Source of the DNA: Aliidongia sp035943795
GTDB taxonomy: Bacteria > Pseudomonadota > Alphaproteobacteria > ATCC43930 > CGMCC-115725
Reading direction: 5' to 3'
DNA: 64,000 nucleotides
NCBI RefSeq assembly: GCF_035943795.1
Contig: NZ_DASZBY010000050.1
Location: forward strand, 62,001 to 126,000
Shown: one piece after another, positions 8,552-17,272 of the stretch
Position numbering within the stretch: the first letter of the stretch is position 1
How the letters are laid out: every line of letters begins with the position of its first letter
Program-made: the position numbers and the translations under genes
Notes under the pieces: model-generated
Seen by the model: the letters and a program-made list of their open reading frames with translations, nothing else
The model's database searches: none
Told to the model about the DNA's origin: nothing

Positions 8552-9669
8552 ATGATCTTGAGGGCCATCTTCCGCTCGCCCTCGGTCAGAACGCCGGCGC
8601 AGTCGGCAGCGAAAAAAGCCCAGCTGTCGGCGTTCCTGACGGCGGCGCTGCCTGGGAACCCGACATGGGGGCCGATGCCATACCAGGCGTAGCGGGCCCT
8701 GCCGATGTTCACGTCCTCGGTCCCGCAGACCAGATGGGTCAACTCATGGACGACGACGCGCGTCCAGTTCTTCTGACCCTGGACGACGCCGCCCTCGTCC
8801 TTGCGGAAGAAGGATTGCTCGATATAAACCACGTCGAGCCCTTCGCCGGCACTGGCGAAGGTGAACGCCTCGGAATCGCGATAGGCGATGTCGTCGGCGA
8901 CCGTGGCGGCACGCAGCGGCACCCAGTCGGTCAAGATGAACTGTCCTTTGTTCAAGGTCGCGATGATCGCCTTGAAACCTGTATCCAGCTTGTCGATGAA
9001 CCGATCGAGATCGGGCTCGGAGGTCGTCGGATCGGAAAACCAGCGCTTGACCAGATCGCGGGCGGTGCTCTTCGACTTGCCGCGCTTGACGTCCGAACTC
9101 TTTGCGTCGGCCAGCACCATGGATGTCCGCTGGCACCAGGCCATCGCCTGCTGGGTCGAGGTCGCCAGATACTTCTTCTGCGTCTCGGAGAAGATCTCGT
9201 TCTCGGTATCCAGAATCCGCTCGACCGCGTCCCGGGTCGACGTACGCGCATGGATATGGCGGGACGGCCAGTCGTGGAATTCCAGCGGCAGGGAATGGAT
9301 CCACACCGCACGATTACCCGACTTTTTGACCAGATAGACGTGGCGCAGGAATTTGAGGGCCGCCGCGCGCATCTTGGATGCATCGTCGAGCGTCGTGGCG
9401 TTCGGCCGGTCGCTCCAGGCCTTGACCGCCTGCAGAATGCCGCGGCTTTCCGAGATCGCCTGATGCCCAATGAACTTGGCAGCACCCTGGGTCGTCTTCT
9501 TGCGAAGCTTCTGGAGACTTTCGGCATGGCCGACATCGAAGCCGGTCAGGCTCATCAGGCTATAGAGCGAAGCGACGAGATCCTGCCACTCGGGGTCGAA
9601 GGCGCCCTTGTTCTTCAGCCAAGCCCGCGCATATTCGTATTCAACCTTGAATTTCTTGTCCCAGTCCAC
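8548..9669 (-). CDS. M35-like (aspzincin) zinc metallopeptidase
   Basis: 373 residues. The C-terminal third carries the signature of deuterolysin/lysine-specific metallo-endopeptidases: zinc-binding H308-E309-x2-H312 in VVHELTHLVCG, then GTED with D319 as the likely third ligand, a tyrosine-containing stretch (ARYAWYG) and the terminal NADSWAFFAADC. Residues 1-230 are a helical, charged region I do not recognise. No signal peptide is visible, so it is cytoplasmic or leaves by a non-Sec route; bacterial members of this family occur among delivered effectors, though nothing here shows a secretion system. It is the first gene of a two-gene operon with the secreted partner. Confidence 0.8.
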   Translation of the reverse strand: MDWDKKFKVEYEYARAWLKNKGAFDPEWQDLVASLYSLMSLTGFDVGHAESLQKLRKKTTQGAAKFIGHQAISESRGILQAVKAWSDRPNATTLDDASKMRAAALKFLRHVYLVKKSGNRAVWIHSLPLEFHDWPSRHIHARTSTRDAVERILDTENEIFSETQKKYLATSTQQAMAWCQRTSMVLADAKSSDVKRGKSKSTARDLVKRWFSDPTTSEPDLDRFIDKLDTGFKAIIATLNKGQFILTDWVPLRAATVADDIAYRDSEAFTFASAGEGLDVVYIEQSFFRKDEGGVVQGQKNWTRVVVHELTHLVCGTEDVNIGRARYAWYGIGPHVGFPGSAAVRNADSWAFFAADCAGVLTEGERKMALKII

Positions 9670-9814
9670 GCTACCCCCGCTCTCTCGGGACGAGGCCCCC
9701 GACAGCGGACGAGCTTATGCGACCGTCACACACCACTCAAGCGCGCTTGCACAACCCGGATGGGCGCAAAGCACGAGCATGCCGAGATCGAGCGTCTGGC
9801 ACCGTCGTCGGGCA

Positions 9815-11251
9815 TCAATAGGCGCCCGATTTCCTGAGGACCGCCGGCAAGGTCTTGAGCATGATCAACAGGTCGAACTTCAGCGACCAGTTCAATACGT
9901 ACCGCGCGTCGAACGCCACGCGCTCGTCATACGTCACATCGTTCCGACCGCTGATCTGCCACAAGCCGGTGATACCGGGCCGGACGAGATAGTAGAGGTC
10001 GATGTCCTCGCGATAGCGCTCGATCTCCGCTTCGACGATCGGACGGGGACCGACAAAGCTCATCTCGCCGCGCAGCACGTTCAGTAGCTGGGGCAACTCG
10101 TCGAGACTGCTGGAGCGCAGGAAGCGGCCGAGCTTGGTGATCCGCGGATCGTCCTTCAGTTTGAAATCGCACGCCCACTCGCGCGCCGCCTCGGGATCTC
10201 GCGCCAGGAGATCGGCCAGAACCTTGTCGGCATTATGGACCATCGAGCGGAACTTCAGGCACCGGAACGGCCGGCCGCCACGGCCGACCCGCACCTGGCC
10301 GTAGAAGGTCGGCCCGCCGTCCATCCGGATGACGAATGCGAAGATCAGGAACAGCGGCAGCAGACCCGACAGCAAGACGAGGGCGAGAAGGATCTCGCAG
10401 GCGCGCTTGATCCGGAGCCTGATCGCCTGGTCCAGCCGTGTCAGGCCCAATTCGAGCGACAGTCCCTGGCCCAGGGCATAGCGTCGTCCGGCAAAGCGCC
10501 GATTCGACGCTTCGGCCTGAATGGCACCGAACGGCATGCGGAATTGGACGAGATCGCGCAGGATTTCCTTTTGGGCGATCGCGGCATCGCCGTTGCCGGC
10601 CAGCAGGACGAAATCGACGTCCGCCCGGCGCAGATGTTCCTGGAGGGCGCGACGACCCTCCAATTCCGTCCCGGCCGACGGCTCGATCCAGTGAACGATC
10701 TCGACGCCGAGCGACCGGTCCGAGTGCAGCGCATCGCTCACCCGCGCCCGGAGGCTTTCCGGGCCGACGACCAGGGTTCGCAAGCGCCAGCGCCCCAGGC
10801 GGAGCAGAATCGATCGGGCCGTTTCGCGCACCACTCGTAAAAATACGGCGATCGAAAACCAGACGACGACGGATTCCCAGAGGAAGCGTGCCGTGAACCG
10901 ATCGGAGAAGCCCGACAGCATCAAACTGAGACCGAAGGCACCGAGGCAGCCGATGAGGACGACCCGGACTTCGGCCCGGCTCGTCGCGCGCGAAGTATAG
11001 CGGCCGCAGGCGGCGTAGTAGCAGAGCATCGACGCGGCAGAGGCGTAGATGAACCAGTGGTTCCAGCCGGACAGTTCGGCCGTCAGCGACCGGCCCGGCC
11101 CGGCGAACCAGGACAGGACCAGCAGACCGGCACAGGCGATGGCGATCACGTCGGCGAAAAGCAGCCAGTAGACGTTGCCCGCAGACTTATGGTGGACCGC
11201 TGCCATCCGGGCATTGATCACCCTATAGTTTAGGGAAACATCAAGATCCAT
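9815..11251 (-). CDS. wbaP: WbaP-type undecaprenyl-phosphate sugar phosphotransferase
   Basis: Inner-membrane enzyme that transfers a sugar-1-phosphate (galactose or glucose in characterised members) to undecaprenyl phosphate, the first step of repeat-unit assembly. 478 residues, the length of the long WbaP/WcaJ family. Four to five membrane helices in the first 150 residues, a central Rossmann-like soluble part (about 155-270), then the catalytic domain with its re-entrant helix (KRACEILLALVLLSG), FYGQVRVGRGGRPF, CLKFRSM, DPRITKLGRFLR, SLDELPQLLNVLRGEMSFVGPRP and RPGITGLWQISGRN. It stands alone with about 600 bp of non-coding DNA upstream. Confidence 0.93.
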   Translation of the reverse strand: MDLDVSLNYRVINARMAAVHHKSAGNVYWLLFADVIAIACAGLLVLSWFAGPGRSLTAELSGWNHWFIYASAASMLCYYAACGRYTSRATSRAEVRVVLIGCLGAFGLSLMLSGFSDRFTARFLWESVVVWFSIAVFLRVVRETARSILLRLGRWRLRTLVVGPESLRARVSDALHSDRSLGVEIVHWIEPSAGTELEGRRALQEHLRRADVDFVLLAGNGDAAIAQKEILRDLVQFRMPFGAIQAEASNRRFAGRRYALGQGLSLELGLTRLDQAIRLRIKRACEILLALVLLSGLLPLFLIFAFVIRMDGGPTFYGQVRVGRGGRPFRCLKFRSMVHNADKVLADLLARDPEAAREWACDFKLKDDPRITKLGRFLRSSSLDELPQLLNVLRGEMSFVGPRPIVEAEIERYREDIDLYYLVRPGITGLWQISGRNDVTYDERVAFDARYVLNWSLKFDLLIMLKTLPAVLRKSGAY

Positions 11252-11864
11252 TATTGAAACACACCTATAACGCGATACCGCCGACGGCAGTTGCAGTCTT
11301 CAAATCCGTCCGCCTGACCGAGGGTCAATCAAAAATACCCAGATCCGGTGTCGACAGGCTTATCACGTATCAATTCAGACAAATTACGGCAATTTTAGGA
11401 ACTTACTCGAAATAAATTTAGTGAACCAGAAATCTGAACAGAAAAATTGTGAAGTTTTTATCTTACGAAACAGCAAAGTTCAAACATGACACTCTCAAGC
11501 CAGGGCGCCCCGTCCGTCATCGAAACAACTCTGCCTGGTTCGGAAGATCCGGACCCTGCTCCGTGCAAGCACATCATGAAAAGCCCAGCGCGAGGAGTGA
11601 GGCGCTACACAGGTACCGAACAAAGGCATTACGCCAAAGGTGCTTAGCCAGCTATGCGACGAAAGGACTGGCGATTCAGCCGGTCGATCTTGGTCGAAGG
11701 CTAGCCCGCGACAGATCGACTGGAAAGGACAGTCAGGCAGAAATGCGCGCGCTCAGCGAAACTTTGTCGCGACCTGTGGCCATCCGGCCATGGAATTTCG
11801 GCTTTCCTGGTTTGGGGCAACCGCGCCCCGGGGGATCAACACCGCAGCCGGCAGGAACGATCCG
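11252..11864. other. 613-bp intergenic region with AT-rich core
   Basis: No convincing gene. The stretch 11330-11470 is much richer in A/T than the surroundings (for example ATAAATTTAGTG near 11410) and probably holds the wbaP promoter on the minus strand. A minus-strand TTGACC around 11320-11326, inside the palindrome listed separately, resembles a -35 box, but no good -10 follows at the right distance. From about 11560 to 11860 the composition rises again without a coding frame that resembles any family; it may be decayed coding DNA. Confidence 0.5.
11315..11327. promoter_or_regulatory. perfect palindrome TGACC-N3-GGTCA upstream of wbaP
   Basis: TGACC (11315-11319), GAG, GGTCA (11323-11327), 64-76 bp upstream of the wbaP start. 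The dyad and position fit a regulator-binding site. No binding protein can be assigned. Confidence 0.4.
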
Positions 11865-12359
11865 TCAAATCGCGGTGGAAAGATGACCCATCAATACCCC
11901 GACCAGCAATTCGCACCCCTGCCGGTCATCCGCATCGAATCGACCCGGCCGCGGACTGTCGAGATCGAGGACTCCCACGACGGCGCCATCACGAACGAGC
12001 GGCACGACGAGTTCCGAGCGGGACGCCGCATCGCATGCGATATGGCCAGGAAAGGCGTGAACGTCATCGACGATGACGCTCGACGCCCGTTCCACGGCGG
12101 TGCCGCAGACGCCCCTGCCGACCGGGATGCGGACGCAGGCTGGCTTGCCCTGGAAGGGCCCCAGCACCAGCTCGCCGCCCCGCATCAGATAGAAGCCGGC
12201 CCAGTTGAGTTCGTCCAGCCCATCCATGACGAGCGCCGATGCATTGGCGAGATTGGCGATCGGATCCGGCTCGCCCGCCAGCAAGGCTTCGAGCGCTTCG
12301 GCCAGTTCGGCGTAGAGCTCGCTCTTGGTGAGCGCGGTGGAGCTCTTGGCGACGTACAT
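11865..12359 (-). CDS. msrC: free methionine-(R)-sulfoxide reductase, GAF-domain type
   Basis: Cytoplasmic enzyme that reduces free L-methionine-(R)-sulfoxide with electrons from thioredoxin. 164 residues from ATG 12359, essentially one GAF domain, the usual size. All three cysteines used by this family are present: C75 in PACVRIP, C85 in GRGVCGTA and C109 in HIACDAASRSE; LNWAGFYLM and GVLDLDSP are further family marks. Three cysteines in this pattern separate it from signalling GAF domains. It is the last gene of the leftward tetR operon, 25 bp after the GMC oxidoreductase, which suggests a shared oxidative-stress link (inference). An upstream start at 12398 would overlap the GMC gene. Confidence 0.9.
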   Translation of the reverse strand: MYVAKSSTALTKSELYAELAEALEALLAGEPDPIANLANASALVMDGLDELNWAGFYLMRGGELVLGPFQGKPACVRIPVGRGVCGTAVERASSVIVDDVHAFPGHIACDAASRSELVVPLVRDGAVVGVLDLDSPRPGRFDADDRQGCELLVGVLMGHLSTAI

Positions 12360-12384
12360 CGTGATCTTCCTTTCGGCGGCTGCG

Positions 12385-13992
12385 TCATCCCGCGGCAATC
12401 TGGCGCCCCATCATCATAGCCGCTGCCTTTTCGGCGATCATGATCGTCGGGGCGTTGGTGTTGCCGCCGACGAGCCGCGGCATGACCGACGCGTCGACCA
12501 CGCGCAGCCCATCGATGCCGCGCACCCGGAGCGACGGATCGACCACCGCATCGGCGTCGTCGCCCATCCGGCACGTCCCGACCGGGTGATAGATCGTCTC
12601 GCCGGCGAGCGCAATCAAGCGATCGAGATCTTCGTCCTCGACTGCGTCGGGTCCGGGGACCAGTTCCGCTCCGCGATAGAGCATCAGGGCCGGTCGCTCC
12701 AGGATGTCGCGAACCAGCCGGACACCGGCGCGCATGACCGTCCGGTCCGTCTCCGTCGCCAGATAGTTCGCGTGGATGTGCGGCGGCACCGCCGGATCGG
12801 CCGATGCGAGCGTGATCCGGCCGCGGCTTTCGGGTCGAAGCTGGCAGACGTGGCAGCTATAGCCATGGCGGTCCGGCCTGATGCGGCCGTGATCGCGCAG
12901 GCGCGTCGCCATGAAATGCAGCTGGATATCGGGTCGCGACAGCGCGCGATCCGTCTTTAGGAAGCCGCCGACCGGCACGATCGGCGCCGCACCCAGCCCG
13001 GTCCGCCCGGTCAGATAGTCGAATGCCACTCTCAGCCGGCCAAGCGGCGACAGCTCGCGATAGATCGTCACCGGTCGTCGCGACTCGTATTGCACGATCA
13101 GGTCGTAATGGTCCTGTAGATTGGCGCCGACCGCCGGGCGGTCGAGCACGACCGCGATGCCGTGCCCGCGCAGCGCATCGGCCGGCCCGATGCCGGACAG
13201 CATCAGGATCTGCGGGGAATTGACCGTGCCGCCGCATACGACGACTTCCCGCACCGCGCGGACGCGCTTCGACCCCGCGCGGGTGTGGTAGTCGACGCCG
13301 ACCGCCCGGCCCTGTTCGATCACCAGCCGGTGCACCATGGCTCCTGTGACGATCCGCAGATTGGGACGATCGCTGACGGGAGCAAGGTAGGCGACCGCGG
13401 CGCTGCAGCGGCGACCGTCGAGGATCGTCGATTCGTACCAGCCGAGACCCTCCTGGTCCGCCCCGTTGAAGTCCTCGTTGATGCGCTGCCCGGCCTCGCG
13501 TCCAGCCGCCAAAAACGCCTCCAGCAAGGGTTGGCCGCGTGGGCCCGGCGTGACGGCGAGCGGCCCGGCCTCGCCATGCAGTCCGCCTGGCCCCGGGCCG
13601 GCCAGTCGGCGCTCCGACCGGATGAAATAGGGCAGCACGTCCGCCCAGGACCAACCGCTGCAGCCGAGCGTGGCCCATTCGTCATAATCGGCCGGATGAC
13701 CGCGGACATAGAGCATGGCGTTGAGCGAGGACGAACCGCCCAGCACCTTGCCGCGCGGCCAATAAAGCCGGCGTCCGCCGCAATGCGGCTCGGGTTCGGT
13801 CTGATACGCCCAATTGACCCAGCGGTGCTTCAATAGCTCGACCAAGCCGCCCGGCATGTGGATCAGCGGGTTCCAGTCGCGCGGCCCCGCTTCCAGCAGC
13901 AGGACGGAGATATCGGGATCGGCGCTCAGCCGGTTGGCCAGCACGCAGCCGGCCGACCCGCCGCCGACGATGATATAGTCCGGCACCGCCAA
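12385..13992 (-). CDS. GMC-family FAD-dependent alcohol/choline dehydrogenase
   Basis: 535 residues, the usual family length. FAD-binding motif GGGSAGCVLANRLS at residues 10-23, LLLEAG, the first GMC signature around PRGKVLGGSSSLNAMLYVRG, second signature GGTVNSPQILMLSGIGP, and C-terminal active site with YHPVGTCRMG (catalytic His) and NTNAPTIMIAEKAA (Asn). The sequence is closest in feel to choline dehydrogenase BetA and to alkanol dehydrogenase AlkJ; the substrate cannot be read from it. No betaine aldehyde dehydrogenase or choline transporter is nearby, which speaks against osmoprotection and for an alcohol substrate (inference). It is third in the tetR operon. Confidence 0.9.
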   Translation of the reverse strand: MAVPDYIIVGGGSAGCVLANRLSADPDISVLLLEAGPRDWNPLIHMPGGLVELLKHRWVNWAYQTEPEPHCGGRRLYWPRGKVLGGSSSLNAMLYVRGHPADYDEWATLGCSGWSWADVLPYFIRSERRLAGPGPGGLHGEAGPLAVTPGPRGQPLLEAFLAAGREAGQRINEDFNGADQEGLGWYESTILDGRRCSAAVAYLAPVSDRPNLRIVTGAMVHRLVIEQGRAVGVDYHTRAGSKRVRAVREVVVCGGTVNSPQILMLSGIGPADALRGHGIAVVLDRPAVGANLQDHYDLIVQYESRRPVTIYRELSPLGRLRVAFDYLTGRTGLGAAPIVPVGGFLKTDRALSRPDIQLHFMATRLRDHGRIRPDRHGYSCHVCQLRPESRGRITLASADPAVPPHIHANYLATETDRTVMRAGVRLVRDILERPALMLYRGAELVPGPDAVEDEDLDRLIALAGETIYHPVGTCRMGDDADAVVDPSLRVRGIDGLRVVDASVMPRLVGGNTNAPTIMIAEKAAAMMMGRQIAAG

Positions 13993-14040
13993 GCCGATCT
14001 CCCGTTCGAGTGCGCCCGCTGTTGGGCGCGACCGATCCCG

Positions 14041-14583
14041 TCAGGCGTGCCGGGCGCCTTTGAGCGTCATCTCGGCGCCGGGAAAGTCCCGCATCACGAT
14101 GCGACGCTCGACCTCTTCCTGCAAGCCGCGCTTCAGCCCCAGGGCGAAGAACAGTTCCGCCGTCAGGAAGATAGGCGAGACCACGGTCTGGAACAGGTTG
14201 GACAGGAGCGCCGGCTTGTTGCCCTCGAACCAATGCCCGATCAGCTGCACGATCCAGCCGGCGACGAAAAGGCCCGCGAAGATTTCGAGCGCCGGTGCGG
14301 TACCGAGCGCCGCGATCGATCCGGCCGCCCACACCAGCGGTACGAACAGGATGGCCATCGCAAGGCCGATCGCGAGGTCGAGCTTGATGTAATAGAGCGT
14401 CAGCACGACCGCCACGATCAGGGCAGGCGTGACACCGACAGGGCCGATCGCCACCGTCGCGAACGACAATGGGATCAAGGCGGCGAAGATGATCGTCGGC
14501 ACGCCGACGAAATGGGTCAGCCGGTTGCGCAGATCCCGATGATAGCAGCCATAGAAGGCCATGTGTTCGGCAAGCGTCTTCAT
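14041..14583 (-). CDS. DUF962 / Mpo1-like membrane protein
   Basis: 180 residues. Family hallmarks are the N-terminal YHRDLRNRLTHFVGVP and the second histidine block QLIGHWFEGNKPALL, with four hydrophobic segments between and after them. Yeast Mpo1, of this family, is an Fe2+-dependent dioxygenase that shortens 2-hydroxy fatty acids; the histidines in these two blocks are its candidate metal ligands and are all present here. That suggests a lipid oxidation role, consistent with a neighbouring GMC alcohol dehydrogenase (inference). The start codon overlaps the tetR stop by 4 bp (ATGA), so it is almost certainly under the control of that repressor. Confidence 0.85.
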   Translation of the reverse strand: MKTLAEHMAFYGCYHRDLRNRLTHFVGVPTIIFAALIPLSFATVAIGPVGVTPALIVAVVLTLYYIKLDLAIGLAMAILFVPLVWAAGSIAALGTAPALEIFAGLFVAGWIVQLIGHWFEGNKPALLSNLFQTVVSPIFLTAELFFALGLKRGLQEEVERRIVMRDFPGAEMTLKGARHA

Positions 14584-15242
14584 CGCACGGCTCCCAGAAG
14601 TGGCCCGCCGCTCGGACGCCGGAGCGGCCGGTCATGGCGCGATTGCAGGAAATCACGGGTAACGCCGGTCCAGAGCCCGCGCAGGGCGGCCTGGCCATCA
14701 GGGCTCTCGGCGAGCATCTCCTGCATCGCCATGCCGCGCAGCACGAACAGGGTCAGGGTCAGCAGATCGCCGCCGCCGGTCGCGTCCGGCGTGGCCGAAC
14801 CCCAGGCGCCGCGGAAACTGTCGATCAATTCTACGAAGACCGGGTGCAGCCGGCCGGCAAGCGCGCGATCGGTGCGGCAGGCCACGACCAATTCGAACAG
14901 TACGTCGCGATGGCGGCCGCAGTAGAAGCGCTGCCAAACCTGCTCGATCAGGGACGTGAAGCGATCCTCCTGACCGTCGAGCGTCGCCGCAACCGCCCGG
15001 GCTGCGGCGGCGGCATCCGCCATCATCGCTTCGGCCGCGGCCGCGATCAGCTCCTGCTTGCTCGGGAAGTGATGGGCCCAGGCACCGCGCGACACGCCTG
15101 CCTGCTTGAGGATCACGCTCAACGAGGCGCCATGGAAACCGTGCGCCTGCAGGCAATCCAGCGTCGCCTCGATCAGCAGGGCCCGCATGTCACGGCTGCG
15201 CTCTTCCTGAGTCCGGCCCGGGCCTATGCCTGCTGTCGACAT
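14580..15242 (-). CDS. TetR/AcrR-family transcriptional regulator
   Basis: 220 residues. N-terminal helix-turn-helix (about 20-66) with LIEATLDCLQAHGFHGASLS, the turn ILKQAGVSRGAWAHHF and SKQELIAAAAEAMM, typical of TetR family members. The C-terminal helical ligand domain has no recognisable signature. It heads a leftward operon with the Mpo1-like, GMC and methionine sulfoxide reductase genes, and an 18-bp dyad lies 17 bp upstream of its start, so autoregulation of the whole operon is likely (inference). Confidence 0.92.
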   Translation of the reverse strand: MSTAGIGPGRTQEERSRDMRALLIEATLDCLQAHGFHGASLSVILKQAGVSRGAWAHHFPSKQELIAAAAEAMMADAAAAARAVAATLDGQEDRFTSLIEQVWQRFYCGRHRDVLFELVVACRTDRALAGRLHPVFVELIDSFRGAWGSATPDATGGGDLLTLTLFVLRGMAMQEMLAESPDGQAALRGLWTGVTRDFLQSRHDRPLRRPSGGPLLGAVR

Positions 15243-15258
15243 GACATTCTCGAAAAAG

Positions 15259-15276
15259 AAACCGACTGATTGGTTT
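15259..15276. promoter_or_regulatory. candidate TetR operator
   Basis: AAACCGACTGATTGGTTT: arms AAACC (15259-15263) and GGTTT (15272-15276) form an inverted repeat with an 8-bp spacer, 17 bp upstream of the tetR start, in the 71-bp gap between tetR and the ABC transporter stop. Size and placement match operators of this family; overlap with the tetR ribosome-binding or promoter region would give simple repression. Confidence 0.5.
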
Positions 15277-15313
15277 GTATATTATCGGATCAAACGGTTC
15301 AAGAATTCATCGG

Positions 15314-17149
15314 TCATCCGGGAACCTGACCACCGACCGTTCGGGCAAGCCAGCTCCCGGGGCGCGTCAGCAGCGCGTCCCAGGTGCCCTGGTCGGTGAC
15401 GCGACCCGCCTCGACGACGATGATATGGTCGGCCTGACGGATCGTCTCCAGCCGGTGGGCGATCACGAGCATCGTCACGCTATGCTGAAGGCGATTGAGC
15501 GCGTCCTGGATCAGGCGTTCGTTCGCATTGTCCAGGTGGCTCGTCGCTTCGTCGAGGACGAGGAAGCTGGGGTCGCGCAGTAGCGCCCGCGCCAGCGCGA
15601 CGCGCTGCCGCTCACCGCCTGAAAGATGGGATCCACGGTCGCCGAGCACGGTGTCGATGCCTTCAGGCAGGCGATCGACCGTCTCGTCGAGCGCCGCCGT
15701 CTGCAACGCGTGACGCAGCGCCGCCTCGTCCGCGTCGGGCCGGGCCCAAAGCAGATTGGCCCGCAAGCTGTCGTGGAACAGCACGTCGGACTGCGGCACA
15801 TAGGCCGACCCCTGATGCCAGGCGGCCCGGGACGCCCCTTCGAGCGCAACGCCGCCCACCAGGATCCGGCCGCCGCTCGGCACCAGCAGCCCCAGCGCCA
15901 GATCCGCCACCGTGGACTTGCCGGCCCCGGACGGGCCGACGATCGCCGTGGTCCGACGATGTTCGAGCCGAAAGTCCATATCGCGGACCGCGGGCTCCGC
16001 CCGCCCGGGCCAGGTCAGCGACACGCCTTCGAAGACGATCGTCCCGGTCGGGCAGGCGATGCCGACCATGACCTTCGGCTCGGCCACGGCATCGAGCCGC
16101 CGGAACAGCTGTTCCGCCTCCGCCCAGGCCGCCAGGGCTTCCGCCGACATGTGGGCGTGCTGCAGCACCTCTGTCAGTGCCGGCACGAGGCGCGCGAAGA
16201 CGGCGATCAGCACGAGCAGCGCCGGCCCCGCGGCGCCGAGCTTGGTCACCGAAATCCAGATCACGAGGGCCAGGCCCAGCAGGGCCGAAATCCGGAAGCC
16301 CGATCTGGCGAGTACGCGCTGCTGCCAGAGCCCGAGCCGCCGGGCCCGCAGGTCGTCCAGCGTGCGCACGAAATGATCGGTCAAGCCGCGCTCGGCGCCG
16401 TGGGCCTTGGCCAGCTTGATCGCCGCAATATGGTCGCTGACGATCGCCTGCACCGTGTGCTGGCCGCGCATGACCTCGCGTCCCTTGCGGAAGGCCCGGC
16501 GCAGCCGGACGACCTGGAACGGCATCAGGAGCAAGCCGACCCCGAGTGCTACCACACAGGGTCCGGGCGCCACCGCGACCGCGATCGCGATCTGGACGAT
16601 CACCGCCAGCATCCGGGCGGCGAATTGAATGAGCGCGACCACCCCCTCCCCGGCACGCGTGAGCGTGTCGGAAATGACAGCGACCAGATCCGACGATCGT
16701 TCGCGCTGCAGCGCCATCCAGTCGGCGCCCATCGCGGCCGCCTGGAAGCGCCGGCGTAGCACCAGCATGAAGCGCTCCTGCAACGCCGGCGCTTCCATTT
16801 CGCGGAACGACGACAGCACCGTCACCACGATCGCGGCGGCGATCCACAATCCGATCAACCCGGTCTCGCCAATCCTGTTCTGCAGATCGAACAGGCCGAA
16901 GGACTGCAGGGTCCGCGACAAGGCGCCGGTCATGGCCGTCTGGCCGGTCAAGCCGGCGAGGGACAGCAACGGCGCCAGCATCAGCAGCAGGACGCCCTCG
17001 GCCAATGCCGCCACCGCCGACGCGACGATCGTCACGGCCACCCGGAGTCCCGCCTCGTCCCACAATGCCGAAAAATAAGTGCCGACGTTCCGCAAGGTCG
17101 TTTTCTGGGGGCGGATTTCGATGTCTCCCGCCCGAGTCCCGTCAGGCAT
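15314..17149 (-). CDS. ABC half-transporter (fused membrane and ATPase domains)
   Basis: 611 residues from ATG 17149. Six-helix export-type membrane domain (about 40-330, with the stretch LQERFMLVLRRRFQAAAMGADW before helix 3), then an ATPase domain with Walker A GPSGAGKST, Q-loop SAYVPQSD, signature HLSGGERQRVALARAL, Walker B SFLVLDEATSHLD and H-loop VIAHRLET. As a half-transporter it should work as a homodimer, exporting a lipid, lipid-linked sugar or peptide. Its neighbours are the divergent GT4 gene and the HPr-rel-A-type cluster, so a role in exporting a polysaccharide unit or a modified product is possible. Longer readings reach ATG 17263, but that start lies only 9 bp from the start of the divergent glycosyltransferase. 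Confidence 0.9.
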   Translation of the reverse strand: MPDGTRAGDIEIRPQKTTLRNVGTYFSALWDEAGLRVAVTIVASAVAALAEGVLLLMLAPLLSLAGLTGQTAMTGALSRTLQSFGLFDLQNRIGETGLIGLWIAAAIVVTVLSSFREMEAPALQERFMLVLRRRFQAAAMGADWMALQRERSSDLVAVISDTLTRAGEGVVALIQFAARMLAVIVQIAIAVAVAPGPCVVALGVGLLLMPFQVVRLRRAFRKGREVMRGQHTVQAIVSDHIAAIKLAKAHGAERGLTDHFVRTLDDLRARRLGLWQQRVLARSGFRISALLGLALVIWISVTKLGAAGPALLVLIAVFARLVPALTEVLQHAHMSAEALAAWAEAEQLFRRLDAVAEPKVMVGIACPTGTIVFEGVSLTWPGRAEPAVRDMDFRLEHRRTTAIVGPSGAGKSTVADLALGLLVPSGGRILVGGVALEGASRAAWHQGSAYVPQSDVLFHDSLRANLLWARPDADEAALRHALQTAALDETVDRLPEGIDTVLGDRGSHLSGGERQRVALARALLRDPSFLVLDEATSHLDNANERLIQDALNRLQHSVTMLVIAHRLETIRQADHIIVVEAGRVTDQGTWDALLTRPGSWLARTVGGQVPG

Positions 17150-17272
17150 TGTCGATGATATGTTCACGGGCTCGACGGAAGCCACGCGTCGGCCACCGGC
17201 GATTGGCACGGCACTGGTTGTAGATTCGCCGTCATCCTTGTCAAGCGATGGCGGCTCGTGCATGGAGGGCGC

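Noticed and set aside
11449..11886. 145-codon frame in the region upstream of wbaP
   Set aside because: No Shine-Dalgarno, no motif, mixed base composition; kept as non-coding.
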